A DNA stretch of 64,000 nucleotides from a bacterium (GTDB lineage Bacteria; UBP15; UBA6099). This document shows positions 36,314-46,900 of the stretch, in pieces (within the stretch, counting starts at the first letter, position 1; every line of letters starts with the position of its first letter). The stretch lies in assembly GCA_029564595.1 (NCBI GenBank), contig JAKQPS010000113.1:158227-222226 (forward strand). The letters are read 5' to 3'. A program made the translations under genes and the position numbers. The notes under the pieces are model-generated. The model worked only from the letters and a program-made list of their open reading frames with translations. It had not been told where the DNA came from and made no database searches.

Positions 36314-36352
36314 TTAAATGCCTCCTTTAGCAATGCCTCTAAATGCGCTTTG

Positions 36353-36369
36353 GCGCGGGGTCCGCGCCT
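36353..36369 (-). other. Hairpin in the cooC-acsA gap
   Basis: Perfect 7-base arms GGCGCGG/CCGCGCC with a 3-base loop, 40 bases before the acsA start codon. No U-run follows; it may stabilise or set apart the acsA message. Confidence 0.4.
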
Positions 36370-36387
36370 TGTTTCCGCGTCGGGTTT

Positions 36388-37161
36388 TCAGTTCCCTGCT
36401 AATTCCTGTTCAAGCCTCGCGCGGATTTCTTTGATTACTTCGTTCACCCTCTCATCCTCGAACGGCGTCATGTTCTCTCTTCCGGAGTCGCGGATTTTCT
36501 CGCTCTCCGGGATGACGCCCAGCAGCGGATGATCTTTCAGTTCTTTCTTCAGATACTCGACGTCGGCGGGAGTTCTGGCTTCGTTGCCGACGAAGAGAAT
36601 CTTTTTATTTCCAAGGTCTTCCCAGAGCGGAATGATGCGGCGGGCGGTCGAAGAGCTTTTCGCGTCCGGGCGCACGACTACCACCAGCGCGTCCATCATG
36701 CGCGTGGTTCCTCTGCCCAGATGTTCCAGCCCCGCCTCCATGTCCATGATCAAATGCTGGTCGCTCTGAAAGACCATATGAGAGATGAGAGCCTTGATGA
36801 ACGCGCTCTCCGGGCATACGCAGCCGGAGCCGCCTTTCTCCACCGTTCCCATTACCAGCAGGGAGAGGCTTCCGCGCCGGAGGCAGTACTTGTCCGGTAT
36901 GTCGTCCACTTTGGGGTTCAGCTTGAATATGCCTCCCCAAGTTCCGGGCTGCGCTCCGGTGCGCTCGGCGATGAGGTCTTTGAGTTCTGAAACAGGCGTG
37001 GGATGCCTGTCCTCGGGGAAACCGAGAGTCGCGGCAAGATTCGCGTCCGGGTCCGCGTCCACTGCCAGAACCTTTATGCCCTCTTTTTCGAGGGAGTTGC
37101 AGAGCATGGCCGTGAACGTGGTCTTTCCGACGCCGCCTTTTCCTGTCACCGCAATCTTCAT
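36388..37161 (-). CDS. cooC: CooC-type nickel-insertion ATPase (first copy)
   Basis: 257-residue P-loop ATPase of the MinD class with deviant Walker A TGKGGVGKTTF at residues 6-16 and AVDADPDANLAATLGF switch. The CxC dimer/metal site is seen as GSGCVCPESAF near residue 115. The family inserts nickel into the CODH C-cluster at the expense of ATP. It is positioned directly before acsA, the expected partner. GAGAGGAA precedes ATG at 37161. A terminator-like hairpin lies between it and fhs upstream, so it may open a separately tuned transcript. Confidence 0.93.
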   Translation of the reverse strand: MKIAVTGKGGVGKTTFTAMLCNSLEKEGIKVLAVDADPDANLAATLGFPEDRHPTPVSELKDLIAERTGAQPGTWGGIFKLNPKVDDIPDKYCLRRGSLSLLVMGTVEKGGSGCVCPESAFIKALISHMVFQSDQHLIMDMEAGLEHLGRGTTRMMDALVVVVRPDAKSSSTARRIIPLWEDLGNKKILFVGNEARTPADVEYLKKELKDHPLLGVIPESEKIRDSGRENMTPFEDERVNEVIKEIRARLEQELAGN

Positions 37162-37191
37162 CTCAAATTCCTCTCTCGCGTTTCATAAGGC

Positions 37192-37239
37192 AAAAAAAGG
37201 AAAACACGCGCGGGGCGAAGAGCGCTCAGCGCGTTTTCC
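37192..37239 (-). terminator. Intrinsic terminator or attenuator between fhs and cooC
   Basis: On the minus strand a stem (6 bp TTTTCC/GGAAAA plus 5 bp GCGCG/CGCGC with a 2-base bulge) is followed by seven T residues. It would end or attenuate transcription entering cooC-acsA-acsB from the upstream hdr-met-fol-fhs genes. Confidence 0.65.
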
Positions 37240-37249
37240 CTCGATTCGA

Positions 37250-39022
37250 TTAAAACATCCCCTTGACTTTGCCTGTCTTCGTGTCGACGTCGATTCGGCG
37301 GTACGCCGGGTCCGACGCGGTTCCGGGCATCAAGGTAATGTCTCCCGCCAGCGGCACTAGGAACTGCGCGCCGCCATATATGAGAATGTCCCTTATGGGA
37401 AGAATAAAGCCTTTCGGTCGTCCCTTCAATGTCGGATTGTGGGACAGGCTCAAGTGCGTTTTCACCATGCAGGTGGCGAACTTGTCGAACTTCTTGTCCG
37501 CCTCGAACTTTTTGGCCTTTTCATTTGCCGTAGGGGAGAACTCGACTCCGTCTGCTCCGTAGACTTCTTTGGCGATAAGCTCGATGCGTTTTCTCAACGG
37601 CGTTTTGTCTTCATAAAGAAGTTTGAACTTGTTCTTTTCCTCGCAGGCGTCGATGACGGCGTCCGCAAGTTCCAGAGCGCCGGCTCCGCCGAACTGCCAG
37701 TGTCTGGAAACCGCGCATCTTGCGCCGGCGGCTTCCGCCGCCTTCTTCACCGCTTTGATTTCCTTCGGCGTGTCGGTGTAGAAGCTGTTGATGGCGACCA
37801 CGGGGTTGATTCCCGCCTTCTTGACGGTCTCAATGTGAGCGACCAGATTTCCCATTCCGGCGTTCAGCAGTTTGAGGTCTTCCTGAGTGTATGCCTTGTC
37901 TAGCGGCTGGCCGGGGGCGACCCTCGGCCCTCCGCCGTGCATCTTCAGCGCGCGTATCGTCGCCACCACCACCGAGCAGTTCGGAATCACTCCGCTGAGC
38001 CTGCACTTGATATTCCAGAATTTCTCGAACCCGATGTCGGCTCCGAATCCGGACTCCGTCACGTGGTAGTCGGCCAGTTTGGTGGCTATCATGTCCGCCA
38101 CAATCGAGCTTTGGCCCACAGCGATATTCGCGAACGGCCCGGCATGCACGAACACCGGCTGCCCTTCGATCGTCTGCATAATGTTCGGATTGAACGCCTT
38201 GACCATCCAAGCGGTCATGGCTCCGGCCACATCGAGGTCCTCTGTGGTGACGGGCTTGCCGTCCCTGCTGTACGCGACCACTATCTGGCCGATTCGTTTG
38301 CGCAGGTCCGCAAGGCTGGTGGCGACGGACAGTATTGCCATAACTTCGGAGCTGACCGATATGGCGAATCCGCTCTCCATCAGGAACCCGTCCATCTTTC
38401 CGCCGATGCCTATGACGATGTTGCGGAGCGCCTGCGCGCAAAAGTCGATGATCCACTTCATCTCGACCCTTTTCGGATCGATATCGAGGCGCTTAAGCCC
38501 TTTGCCTTTCAGGATGGCGTCGGTATAGTTGCGCTCGTGCTGCATGCGCGAGGTGAGAGCCACCATCGCAAGATTGTGAGCGTTTGTGACGGAGTCAATG
38601 TCGCCGGTGAGGCCCAGAGAGAACTCCGTGAGGGGGATGCACTGTGCGAGGCCGCCGCCCGCCGCGCTGCCCTTGATGTTGAAAGTCGGCCCGCCCGACG
38701 GCTGTCTGATGGCTCCGCACACTCGCTTGCCGCGAAGCGCCAGTCCGGGAACCAGCCCCATGCTCGTCGTCGTCTTTCCTTCTCCCAGCGGCGTCGGCGT
38801 TATCGCCGTCACCTCTATGTATTTCGCGTTGGGCCTTTTCTTGAGCCTGTTGTAAGCCTTCGTAAAATCCACCTTGCCGACATAGTGGCCCATAGGGATA
38901 AGCTCTTCGTCGAGCAGTCCCAGCTCGTCGGCAAGTTGCTTGACCGGCTTCATGTCGCTCTCGCAGGCTTCCGCGATCTGCCAGTCAGCCATCTTTGTCG
39001 GATCGATCTTTTTGATATCCAT
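37250..39022 (-). CDS. fhs: Formate--tetrahydrofolate ligase
   Basis: ATP-dependent activation of formate to 10-formyl-THF, first step of the methyl branch after formate dehydrogenase. The 590-residue product has typical length (about 557-590) and carries the P-loop [14 protein letters not shown] near residue 76, [34 protein letters not shown] and ESGFGADIG blocks. The next upstream gene is folE, 29 bases away. A terminator-like hairpin follows its stop. Only one fhs copy is seen. Confidence 0.97.
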   Translation of the reverse strand: MDIKKIDPTKMADWQIAEACESDMKPVKQLADELGLLDEELIPMGHYVGKVDFTKAYNRLKKRPNAKYIEVTAITPTPLGEGKTTTSMGLVPGLALRGKRVCGAIRQPSGGPTFNIKGSAAGGGLAQCIPLTEFSLGLTGDIDSVTNAHNLAMVALTSRMQHERNYTDAILKGKGLKRLDIDPKRVEMKWIIDFCAQALRNIVIGIGGKMDGFLMESGFAISVSSEVMAILSVATSLADLRKRIGQIVVAYSRDGKPVTTEDLDVAGAMTAWMVKAFNPNIMQTIEGQPVFVHAGPFANIAVGQSSIVADMIATKLADYHVTESGFGADIGFEKFWNIKCRLSGVIPNCSVVVATIRALKMHGGGPRVAPGQPLDKAYTQEDLKLLNAGMGNLVAHIETVKKAGINPVVAINSFYTDTPKEIKAVKKAAEAAGARCAVSRHWQFGGAGALELADAVIDACEEKNKFKLLYEDKTPLRKRIELIAKEVYGADGVEFSPTANEKAKKFEADKKFDKFATCMVKTHLSLSHNPTLKGRPKGFILPIRDILIYGGAQFLVPLAGDITLMPGTASDPAYRRIDVDTKTGKVKGMF

Positions 39023-39051
39023 TTCACCCTCCGTCGTTTATTTTAATATTT

Positions 39052-39627
39052 TTAATGTTTCTTGTCCCGCAGCAGCGCGAGCGTTTCCATTCTAGTCTTC
39101 TGATGAGTCCTGAACGCGCCTTTGACGGACGACGTTACAGTCATCGTCCCCGCCTCCCTGACGCCTCTCATCGCCATGCACAAATGCTCCGCTTCAATTA
39201 CAACCATCACCCCCTTAGGTTGAAGTATCTCGTTTATGGCCGTCGCTATCTGGTTGGTCAGCCTTTCTTGAAGCTGAAGCCTTCGCGAGTACATATGCGT
39301 TACTCTAACCAGTTTGCTGAGACCTGTTATCCTTCCGTCAGACGGTATGTATGCGATGTGCGCTTTCCCGAAAAAAGGCAGCAAATGGTGTTCGCACATC
39401 GAGTAAATCGGGATATCCCTGACCATAATTATCTCATCGAAAGCCCCATCAGGCAATACCTTTAGAACCTCTTTGGGATCGCAGTTCATGCCGGCGAATA
39501 TTTCCTCATACATCGCTGCGACGCGGGCCGGGGTTTCCACAAGTTCCCCTCTGTTCGGGTCTTCTCCGATGGCCTCAAGTATGTCTCTTACCGCTTTTTC
39601 GATTTTCTTTTTATTTTTATTGTCCAT
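39052..39627 (-). CDS. folE: GTP cyclohydrolase I
   Basis: 191-residue zinc enzyme converting GTP to dihydroneopterin triphosphate, first step of tetrahydrofolate synthesis. Zinc ligands are seen in [15 protein letters not shown] (about residues 76-90) and [12 protein letters not shown] (about 141-152). [13 protein letters not shown] and GLSKLVRV are other family motifs. It sits between pabB and fhs, so pterin supply is coded with the pathway that consumes folate. The length lacks the long N-terminal regulatory arm of animal enzymes. Confidence 0.96.
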   Translation of the reverse strand: MDNKNKKKIEKAVRDILEAIGEDPNRGELVETPARVAAMYEEIFAGMNCDPKEVLKVLPDGAFDEIIMVRDIPIYSMCEHHLLPFFGKAHIAYIPSDGRITGLSKLVRVTHMYSRRLQLQERLTNQIATAINEILQPKGVMVVIEAEHLCMAMRGVREAGTMTVTSSVKGAFRTHQKTRMETLALLRDKKH

Positions 39628-39644
39628 TTCCGCCTGTCCCGTGT

Positions 39645-41108
39645 TTATTTCGCGCGCTCGCGTTTTGTTGCCGAAGAATCGCGATTGCCATCCCCAGCGG
39701 CAAGAGCCTCCACAAGCGCCCTCCCCTTGTCCAGAGTCTCCTGATACTCCGCCGCCGGGTCTGAATCCGCCACGATTCCGCCCCCAACATTAAACCACAC
39801 TTCCCCGCCTTTCGCCACTAGCGTTCTTATAACGATGTTCGTGTCCATGTCCCCGTTGAAACCGATCCAGCCTATCGATCCCGTGTAAAAACCGCGCCTA
39901 GTCGGCTCAAGCTCGTCGATTATCTCGATTGAGCGTATCTTCGGGCATCCAGTTATCGAGCCGCCGGGGAAAGACGCCCTCAACAGTTCCACTGGCCCGC
40001 AGCCTTCCCTCAAAACCCCTTTTACAGTGGCCACAAGATGATGCACCGTGGCGTATGATTCGAGCGTTTTTTCCTCTGTAACCGCCACGGAGCCGAACTC
40101 GCACACCCTGCCGAGGTCGTTCCTCTCGAGGTCCACTATCATGGCAAGTTCCGCGTTGTCCTTTTCGCTGAGGATCAACTCGCGGGCGAGCGCGGCGTCG
40201 CCTGCTGCGTCCGCGCCTCGCGGACGCGTCCCCTTAATCGGGCGCGTCTCAACTTCCCGTCCGCTCTTCTTCAGAAATCTCTCCGGCGACGAGCTGATTA
40301 TCTTGAAATCCCCGTAATCGAGATACGCGCCGAACGGAGCCGGGTTGATATCTCTCAATTTTTTGAAATAGGCATGCGGCGAAGAGGACAATCCGGCGCG
40401 GAACTGTTGGGAAAGGTTCACCTGATAAATGTCCCCCGCGCGGATGTGCTCCAGCGCCTTTTCCACCGCCCGCAAGTATTGTTCTCTAGTGAAATTGGAA
40501 ACCGGCGCGCGGGTTTTTGCTATAGAAGGCGCGGGAGCCTCGACGACAGGCTCTTTCATCCATCTTCTTGCCCTGTCGGCGCATTTCTCCGCCGCGCTTG
40601 CGTCGCCGCCTTCCGCAGAGTATTCCACCGACGAAAGATGCGTCCTTCCGGAGAGCCGATCGTGTATGAGGATTGTCCTGTAAACGGCAAAAACCAAATC
40701 GGGAAGAGGCAGATTGACCGCCGCGCGGCGCGGCAGGCGCTCGATGAACTGTCCGAGGTCAAACCCGAACGCCCCTATTCCTCCCGCGTAAAACGGAGCC
40801 TCGTTCCAGTCGCTTCTTACTTCGCAGCCTTCGATAATTTTCTTCAGCGTGTCGAACGGGTCCCCGCTCGCGCACTCCACCCTGTCCGGCAGTTCGATTG
40901 TTTGGTGAGAGCCTGAACAGCGGAAGACTAGATAAGGATCGCAGCCGATATATGAGAACCTGCCGAACGGATAGTCCGATCCTCCGCTTAAAAGAGCGGA
41001 ATAAGCAGAGCGGAAGCCGATGCGTCCGTAACATTCCTCGAAAGACGCTGGCAGTTCTATTTCCCTGATGAGCGGCTCACGCGCCCCGGACTGAAACATT
41101 CCTCTCAT
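39645..41108 (-). CDS. pabB: Aminodeoxychorismate synthase component I
   Basis: 487-residue chorismate-binding enzyme that aminates chorismate to 4-amino-4-deoxychorismate on the route to p-aminobenzoate and folate. The motif PIKGTRPRG is diagnostic: PabB uses the lysine where anthranilate synthase (TrpE) has alanine. [30 protein letters not shown] and [12 protein letters not shown] complete the active site. The start ATG at 41108 overlaps pabA by 32 bases; a second ATG three codons in is possible. Not fused to the lyase PabC, which is not present in the window. Confidence 0.93.
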   Translation of the reverse strand: MRGMFQSGAREPLIREIELPASFEECYGRIGFRSAYSALLSGGSDYPFGRFSYIGCDPYLVFRCSGSHQTIELPDRVECASGDPFDTLKKIIEGCEVRSDWNEAPFYAGGIGAFGFDLGQFIERLPRRAAVNLPLPDLVFAVYRTILIHDRLSGRTHLSSVEYSAEGGDASAAEKCADRARRWMKEPVVEAPAPSIAKTRAPVSNFTREQYLRAVEKALEHIRAGDIYQVNLSQQFRAGLSSSPHAYFKKLRDINPAPFGAYLDYGDFKIISSSPERFLKKSGREVETRPIKGTRPRGADAAGDAALARELILSEKDNAELAMIVDLERNDLGRVCEFGSVAVTEEKTLESYATVHHLVATVKGVLREGCGPVELLRASFPGGSITGCPKIRSIEIIDELEPTRRGFYTGSIGWIGFNGDMDTNIVIRTLVAKGGEVWFNVGGGIVADSDPAAEYQETLDKGRALVEALAAGDGNRDSSATKRERAK

Positions 41109-41676
41109 GCCTTTCCGCCATCAGCATGAAGTTTCTTATCATGCTTTTGCCTTTTTCCGTCAGAAAAGATTCGGGATGGAACTGTACTCCCCAAATCGGG
41201 AACTGCTCATGGCTTATTCCCATCGCGACGCCGTCTTCCGTCCACGCCGTTATCCGCAGACAACCCGGCAGCGCGTCGACAATCAAAGAATGATACCGGG
41301 CGCAGACGACCGGGTTGGGAATCCCTTCGAAGATTCCTGAGCCGTCGTGATGAACAAGCGACGTTTTTCCGTGCATGACCTTTTCAGCGCGCGTCACGCG
41401 GCCGCCGAAAACATCGGCCACGCACTGCATGCCCAGACACACTCCGAGAATTGGGATGTCGCGGCCCAGTTCCCTGATGACCGCGCGCGAGACGCCCGCG
41501 TCGTCCGGCGTCCCCGGCCCCGGCGATATCACAATCGCGTCAGGCCTCATCCCGGTTATTTCCGCGGTCGAGACGGCGTCGTTTCTAAACACGCTCATTT
41601 CCGCTCCCTGTTCGCCGAAATACTGGAACAGATTGAACGTGAACGAGTCGTAATTGTCGATAAAAACAATATTCAT
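41077..41676 (-). CDS. pabA: Glutamine amidotransferase subunit for aminodeoxychorismate synthase
   Basis: 199-residue class I glutaminase that delivers ammonia to PabB. The catalytic triad is visible: nucleophile Cys in LGVCLGMQ (about residue 80), His in WGVQFHPES and the following Glu. IDNYDSFTFNL at the N-terminus and a YHSLIVD block are typical of TrpG/PabA. In many bacteria the same subunit also serves TrpE; the tight overlap with pabB argues for folate use here. No good ribosome site precedes ATG at 41676; instead a strong GC hairpin (41689-41716) ends 13 bases upstream. Confidence 0.92.
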   Translation of the reverse strand: MNIVFIDNYDSFTFNLFQYFGEQGAEMSVFRNDAVSTAEITGMRPDAIVISPGPGTPDDAGVSRAVIRELGRDIPILGVCLGMQCVADVFGGRVTRAEKVMHGKTSLVHHDGSGIFEGIPNPVVCARYHSLIVDALPGCLRITAWTEDGVAMGISHEQFPIWGVQFHPESFLTEKGKSMIRNFMLMAERHERNVSVRGA

Positions 41677-41688
41677 AAAATTAGAACG

Positions 41689-41716
41689 GCGGGGCGCGCG
41701 CCTTCGCGCGCCCCGC
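41689..41716 (-). other. Perfect 12-bp GC hairpin just upstream of pabA
   Basis: Arms GCGGGGCGCGCG/CGCGCGCCCCGC with a 4-base loop, between metF and pabA and 13 bases from the pabA start. There is only a loose U-rich tract (TTCTAATTTT) afterwards. It may act as an attenuator, a processing site, or a block on pabA translation. Confidence 0.55.
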
Positions 41717-41776
41717 TTCCATGTAATCTATCCGTTCTTTCGGCCCTTGTCAACAGGCCGCCCGCGCACAGCAGGT

Positions 41777-42703
41777 TCAGTCGAACTTCGGTCTCGGCAG
41801 CAGCCCCGCCCGCTCCACCAACTCCGGCACTCTGTGCTCCCATTCTATCGCCATCAGGTGGATGCCTTTTACGCCCTCCACCTTCCGCAGTTCATCGATC
41901 TGTTCGACCATTATCTTGATGCCTTCTTCAGCCTGCTGCTCTTTCGGGACGCCCTTCATCCTCTTGATGATATCCTCAGGGATGCTGATGCCGGAGACCT
42001 TGTTGTTCATGTAGTTGGCCATCCCGGCGGATTTCAGAGGAGTGACGCCCGCCATGATGAAGCATTTCTCGTGGAGGCCGCGCGCCCGCGCCCCCTCCAT
42101 CCATTTCTTGAAACGCTCCATGTCGTAGATGCACTGGGTTTGAATGAAATCCACTCCGGCGGCGATCTTTTTCGCCAGCCGCGGCACTCTCGACGCGAAC
42201 GGGTCGCCGAACGGATTCTCCGCCGCCCCGATGAACATCTTAAACTCGCCGTCTATCTCGTCGCCGCTCAGCAATTTGCCTTCGTCTCGCATGGTTTTCA
42301 CCATGTTTATCATCTGCACGCTGTCGATGTCGTAAACATTCTTCGCCTGCGGGTGATTGCCGAACACCTGATGGTCTCCGGAAAGACACAGCATGTTGCG
42401 GACGCCGAGCGCGACGGCTCCGAAAAGGTCGCTCTGCATAGCCAGCCGGTTTCTGTCCCTGCACACCATCTGCATCACCGGCTCGAGGCCGATGTCCAGC
42501 AGGATTTTTGCCGACGCGATGCTCGACAACCTGACTATGGCCGTCTGGTTGTCCGTGAGGTTGACGGCGTCCACCATCCCCTTCAGGTGTTTCGCCTTCT
42601 CCTCGATGACTTTTATGTTCGTGCCCTTCGGCGGGCCGAGTTCGCCTGTGACCGCCAACTGTCCCGACGCAAATACTTTTTCAAGATTCGAGTTTGACTT
42701 CAA
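41777..42703 (-). CDS. metF: Methylenetetrahydrofolate reductase catalytic subunit
   Basis: 308-residue flavin TIM barrel reducing methylene-THF to methyl-THF, last step of the methyl branch. It shows TGELGPPKGTN (substrate-side Glu), VNLTDNQTAIVRLSS, DRNRLAMQSDLFGA, LCLSGDHQ and FIQTQCIYD. It overlaps metV by 23 bases; the TTG at 42703 is taken as start because GGGAGG lies 6 bases upstream inside metV. MetF paired with MetV is the acetogen-type enzyme that lacks NAD(P)H binding in MetF itself and takes electrons through MetV and partner proteins. Confidence 0.94.
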   Translation of the reverse strand: MKSNSNLEKVFASGQLAVTGELGPPKGTNIKVIEEKAKHLKGMVDAVNLTDNQTAIVRLSSIASAKILLDIGLEPVMQMVCRDRNRLAMQSDLFGAVALGVRNMLCLSGDHQVFGNHPQAKNVYDIDSVQMINMVKTMRDEGKLLSGDEIDGEFKMFIGAAENPFGDPFASRVPRLAKKIAAGVDFIQTQCIYDMERFKKWMEGARARGLHEKCFIMAGVTPLKSAGMANYMNNKVSGISIPEDIIKRMKGVPKEQQAEEGIKIMVEQIDELRKVEGVKGIHLMAIEWEHRVPELVERAGLLPRPKFD

Positions 42704-43367
42704 GGAGATCCTCCCTCACTATGTTGCGGACTCCGCCCGACATGCTGTTTGACCAGTCTTTGGGCGGGTTGATTTTTTCAATCTGATCTAGTCTTCCCAT
42801 CTTTTCGAGTTTCTCGAAGATCAGATGCCACGCGCACTGAATCGTCTTCGGGTCTACTTCGCACATGCCGTTCTCGGATCCGCCGCAAGGCCCGTTCAGC
42901 AGGCTCTTCGAGCAGCGGGCGATCGGACATATACCCCCCGTCAAATCCAGAATGCAGTCCCCGCACCCTCCGCAGTACTCCGCAAAAACGCCGGGTTCCT
43001 TCGGCCTTCCGAAGGAGGTCGTGTTCAGCCCCGGAAGAACGATTATGTCCGGGAACAACTCGGCTATCGTCTGCACTCCGACGCCGCAGGCGATGGACAA
43101 AACGACGTCCGCTTCCTTCATCTTGTCCTTTACCGATTCGAAGAATTCGTTTTCGCACTGCCGCTCGATGGTGTCTTCGATCACCTCAAGCTCCTTGCCG
43201 TCCTTTTTCGCCGCTATGCGAAGCTGGGATGACAGTATCCCGACTTCCTTGGAACCGCCCGCGAAACAAATCGTCACGCAGGCTCCGCAACCGAGGACCA
43301 TGACCTTCTTGGCGTCCCCGAGCATTTCGCGGATTTCTTCCAACGGCTTCTGTTCTGCAATAATCAT
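42681..43367 (-). CDS. metV: MetV, iron-sulfur/zinc partner subunit of methylene-THF reductase
   Basis: 228-residue cysteine-rich protein of the MTHFR C-terminal (MetV) family. The cysteine sets include GCGACVTICFAGG near residue 26, a middle CGVGVQ, CGGCGDCILDLTGGICPIARC near 135-155 and NGPCGGSENGMCEVD. These are proposed to bind Fe-S clusters and/or zinc that wire MetF to an electron donor. Immediately upstream are mvhD and hdrABC, the same order described for the Moorella MetVF-HdrABC-MvhD complex. The electron donor here is inferred, not shown. Confidence 0.92.
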   Translation of the reverse strand: MIIAEQKPLEEIREMLGDAKKVMVLGCGACVTICFAGGSKEVGILSSQLRIAAKKDGKELEVIEDTIERQCENEFFESVKDKMKEADVVLSIACGVGVQTIAELFPDIIVLPGLNTTSFGRPKEPGVFAEYCGGCGDCILDLTGGICPIARCSKSLLNGPCGGSENGMCEVDPKTIQCAWHLIFEKLEKMGRLDQIEKINPPKDWSNSMSGGVRNIVREDLLEVKLES

Positions 43368-43425
43368 CTGCGCACCCCGCGAATTTTAGACGCCCTCTCC
43401 AGAGCGCCTTGAGTTTTCAGCGTTT

Positions 43426-43911
43426 TTATATTCTCTTTATATTTATCGGAGACGGCCCGAGTCTTTTGACCCTTTCGGTCATCAGCGCGGCCACCTCCGC
43501 GAAACGCGGCCCTGCGGAAGCTGCTATATTAAACATCTCGACGCGTTCCGGCTCAAGCCCTACCTGCTGGATGAGTTTTTTCGCGTAATATATTCTCTGT
43601 TTCGCGTACAGATTGCCTATGTCGAAATGACATCCCCCCTCTTCGCATCCGGCCACGTACACGCCGTCCGCTCCCTCTTCAAACGCCTTGAGGATGTAAA
43701 GAACGTCAACCTTCCCAGTGCATGGCGTCCGGATAATCCTGATGTTGGGCGGATATTGAAGCCTCATCGAGCCGGCCAAGTCAGCCGCCGCGTACGAACA
43801 ATAATGGCAGGCTATTGTCACTATCAACGGTTCGAAACCCGGAACCGGCTCTTTCTCCATTAAAGGATCGGGGTCCGGAACCGTGCTCATCAAATCGGCT
43901 CTTTCAGCCAT
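43426..43911 (-). CDS. mvhD: MvhD-like hydrogenase/heterodisulfide reductase iron-sulfur subunit
   Basis: 161 residues. The F420-non-reducing hydrogenase delta-subunit domain is recognised by ACHYCSYAAADLAG, RTPCTGKVDVLYIL, EGADGVYVAGCEEGGCHF and YYAKKLIQQVGLEPERVEMFN. MvhD normally carries a [2Fe-2S] cluster and passes electrons between an input module and HdrA. No MvhG/MvhA hydrogenase subunits are nearby, so the input partner must be something else, perhaps the pyridine-nucleotide domain built into HdrA. It sits between hdrA and metV. Confidence 0.9.
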   Translation of the reverse strand: MAERADLMSTVPDPDPLMEKEPVPGFEPLIVTIACHYCSYAAADLAGSMRLQYPPNIRIIRTPCTGKVDVLYILKAFEEGADGVYVAGCEEGGCHFDIGNLYAKQRIYYAKKLIQQVGLEPERVEMFNIAASAGPRFAEVAALMTERVKRLGPSPINIKRI

Positions 43912-43977
43912 GTTTGCGCGCCTTTCTTTTCCCGGAGAGCATAGGCCTCGCCTTCGCCTCCGACATTAAAAACTTTT

Positions 43978-46900
43978 TTATTTCGTCACTAGCTCTCTTT
44001 GAAGAGCCTTAGAGATAATCGCCGTTTCCTGCAAAATAATCTGGTCGTCTCTAAACTGCTCCACTTGAATGGCTTTCGCGGGACAAGCCGCCGCGCAACA
44101 CCCGCAACCCTGACACTCGACTCCGCTAATCTGCGCGCGGTTTCTTTCATTGATAAACGGCACATTGTATGGGCATACCCTCACGCAGGTAAGGCACGCC
44201 GCGCAAAGCTCTTCATTCACTTGGGCGACCATGCCTTCTCTTTCCAGATAGTCCTTGCAGAGAATTATCATCGCCCGGCTGGCCGCCGCTCTCGCCTGCT
44301 GTATGTTTTCCTCCAGCGGTTTCGGAGAATGCGCCACGCCGCAAAGGTAAAGCCCCTCGCTTGCGAAATCCACAGGCCTCAGTTTCGCGTGCGCCTCGCA
44401 GAAGAATCCATCCGCGTCCGCGGGTATCTTGAACAGATCGGACAGTCTTCCGTTTGTGTCGGACGGAACCACAGGCACGCTCAACACAAGCGCGTCAGGC
44501 TCGAAGACAAGTTCCTTCTTTAAAACGTCATCGTTTACGCTGACTCTTAACGCCGCGCCTTCCTTGCTAATAACGGGGTCGTCGCCGTCTTTGAACCTTA
44601 TAAACACGACTCCCCTGTCTCTGGCCGCCTGATAGTTCAGCTCTTTGAACCCGTATGTCCTAATGTCCCTGTACAGCACGTACACATTGGCTTCGGGGTT
44701 GTCGTCCTTAATCTTTACTGAGTTCTTCACCGCTTGGCTGCAACATATCTTGCTGCAATATTTCCTGTTTTCATTCCGCTGGTCGACGCATTGAACTATT
44801 ACGATATTCTTCGCTTCCGTGATTTTTTTGTCTCCGGTGTACAGCGCGCGGCCCAGTTCCGACTGAGTCATCACGCGCTTGTCGTCCCAGAACGGCAAGT
44901 CGGGCTTGAACTCGTTTCCGCCCGACGCCACTATGCAAATGCCGTGTTCCACGACAATCGTCTGCGCCTCTTCGGATTTCGTCTTTTTTGTCGACAACGT
45001 CGTCGAGTAGTGCCCAACATGCCCTGCGACTTCCTTGATCGAACAGTTTTTGAAGACCTTGATTCTCGGGTGGGCCTCGACCTTGGTGGTCAGGTCTATC
45101 AACAGATTCTGAACATCAGAGCCTTCCACAGTGTAATGAATGTTGTTTATGAGGTTTCCGCCGAGGGCGCTCTCTTTCTCGATAAGGAAAACTTCGAACC
45201 CCTGATCGGCAATAGCCAGCGCGGCGGTCATCCCGGCAGGCCCTCCGCCGATTACAAGCCCTTTTTGAATGACTTCGTTTCTAAAAACCTCGAGGGCTTT
45301 GTGTTCTTTGACTCTCGCCACCGCTCCTGCTGTCAGTTCCTTCGCCTTTTCAGTGGCGATCTTGGGATTCTCCTTGTGAACCCATGAATCGTGTTCGCGA
45401 ATGTTGGCGAATTCGAAGAGATACTTGTTCAACCCCGCCAGCCTCATAGTCTGCTGGAAAAGCGGAAGGTGCGTCTGCACCGTGCATGAGGAAATGACAA
45501 ACCGGTTGAGTTTATGCTCGTTGACGACTTCGATAATGTGGTCAAGATTGTCCTGAGAGCATGTGTAAAGACTCTCCTCTGCGTGAACCACTCCCGGCAG
45601 CGTTTTGCAGTATTCGACGACAGCCGGAACGTCCACCACCGAGCCTATGTTGAATCCGCAGCGACATATCATAACGCCCACGCGAGGCTCTTCTCCAGCG
45701 ACATCCCTTTCAGGGGGATACTGCACAGGAGTAATGCGGGTGCCGCGTTCCGCCGCCAAGTCTATCATCGCCGCGCACGCCGCTCCGCTCGCCTGCGTCA
45801 CCGAGTCGGGGATGTCCTTCGGACACTGAAACGCTCCGGCGACATATATTCCTTCTTTTCCACTGCTGGTCGGGCATAACGGATCCGTTTCGCAGAATCC
45901 GTATTCGTTCAGTTTGACTCCGAATATGTCGGCGATTTTCCTGTTCGTGCTCGTCGGCTCAAGGCCTACCGCCAGCACAACCATTTCAAACTCCTGAGTG
46001 GCCTGCTTTCCGTCTTCCCCCATATATGTGAGCAATAAGTTCTTGGTTTTCTGAATTTCTTTTATTCCGGAGATGGCGCTGCGCACGTACTTCACGCCGT
46101 ACACGTTTTTCGCGGTTTCATAGTAGCGATCGAAGTTTTTGCCTTGCGCCCTCACGTCTATGCAGAACACTGTGCAATCCATATCCGGCTCGTGTTCTTT
46201 GCCTATGACGGCCTCTTTAGCCGTATACATGCAGCACACGCCGGAGCAATATTCATTCCCCACAGTAGCATCTCGAGAGCCGACGCATTGTATGAAAGCC
46301 ACATTTTTCGGAGCTTTATTGTCGGACTTCCTGCGAATGTGCCCGACCGTCGGCCCGGAGGCGCTCAAAAACCTCTCGAACTCGATGCTGGTGTACACAT
46401 TGTCATAAACCCCATAGCCGTATTGGGTGAGTCTGCCTTTCGGGTTGAACGTTTCAAACCCCGGAGCGAGTATCACCGCGCCCACTTCCAGATTCATGTC
46501 AACATCGGTCTGATTGAAATCTATCGCATTCTGCTGGCATATCATCTCGCACATTCGGCAGTCCGAACACGGGCCGCATGAAAGGCATCTTTTCGCTTCC
46601 GCCACCGCTTGTTCCGGCGAATATGTCTTTTCCACCTCGATAAAACTTTTTTTTCTGACTTCCGGATCAACTTCCGCCTGTTTATTGCGGGGTATTCTGG
46701 CGGCTGAAGAAATCGTCTTTTGATCCGCGTCCGTCGCCGGAGGCATTTCGTCTTCATATCTCGGCGCGGTCATGTCTTCGCCGTTGAGATATCTCATGAT
46801 TGAAACAGCCGCGTTCTGTCCGTCCGCGATCGCGCCGATAGCCATCCACGGGCCGCGCGCGCAATCCCCGCCAGCGAAAACTCCGGGCCTGTCCGTCTCC

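Noticed and set aside
37937-39046. 369-codon plus-strand frame antisense to fhs
   Set aside because: Shadow of a highly conserved gene; composition is His/Arg-rich nonsense and no ribosome site is present.
39645-41108. pabB as anthranilate synthase (trpE)
   Set aside because: The PIKGT motif and folate gene neighbours fit aminodeoxychorismate synthase; TrpE has PIAGT.
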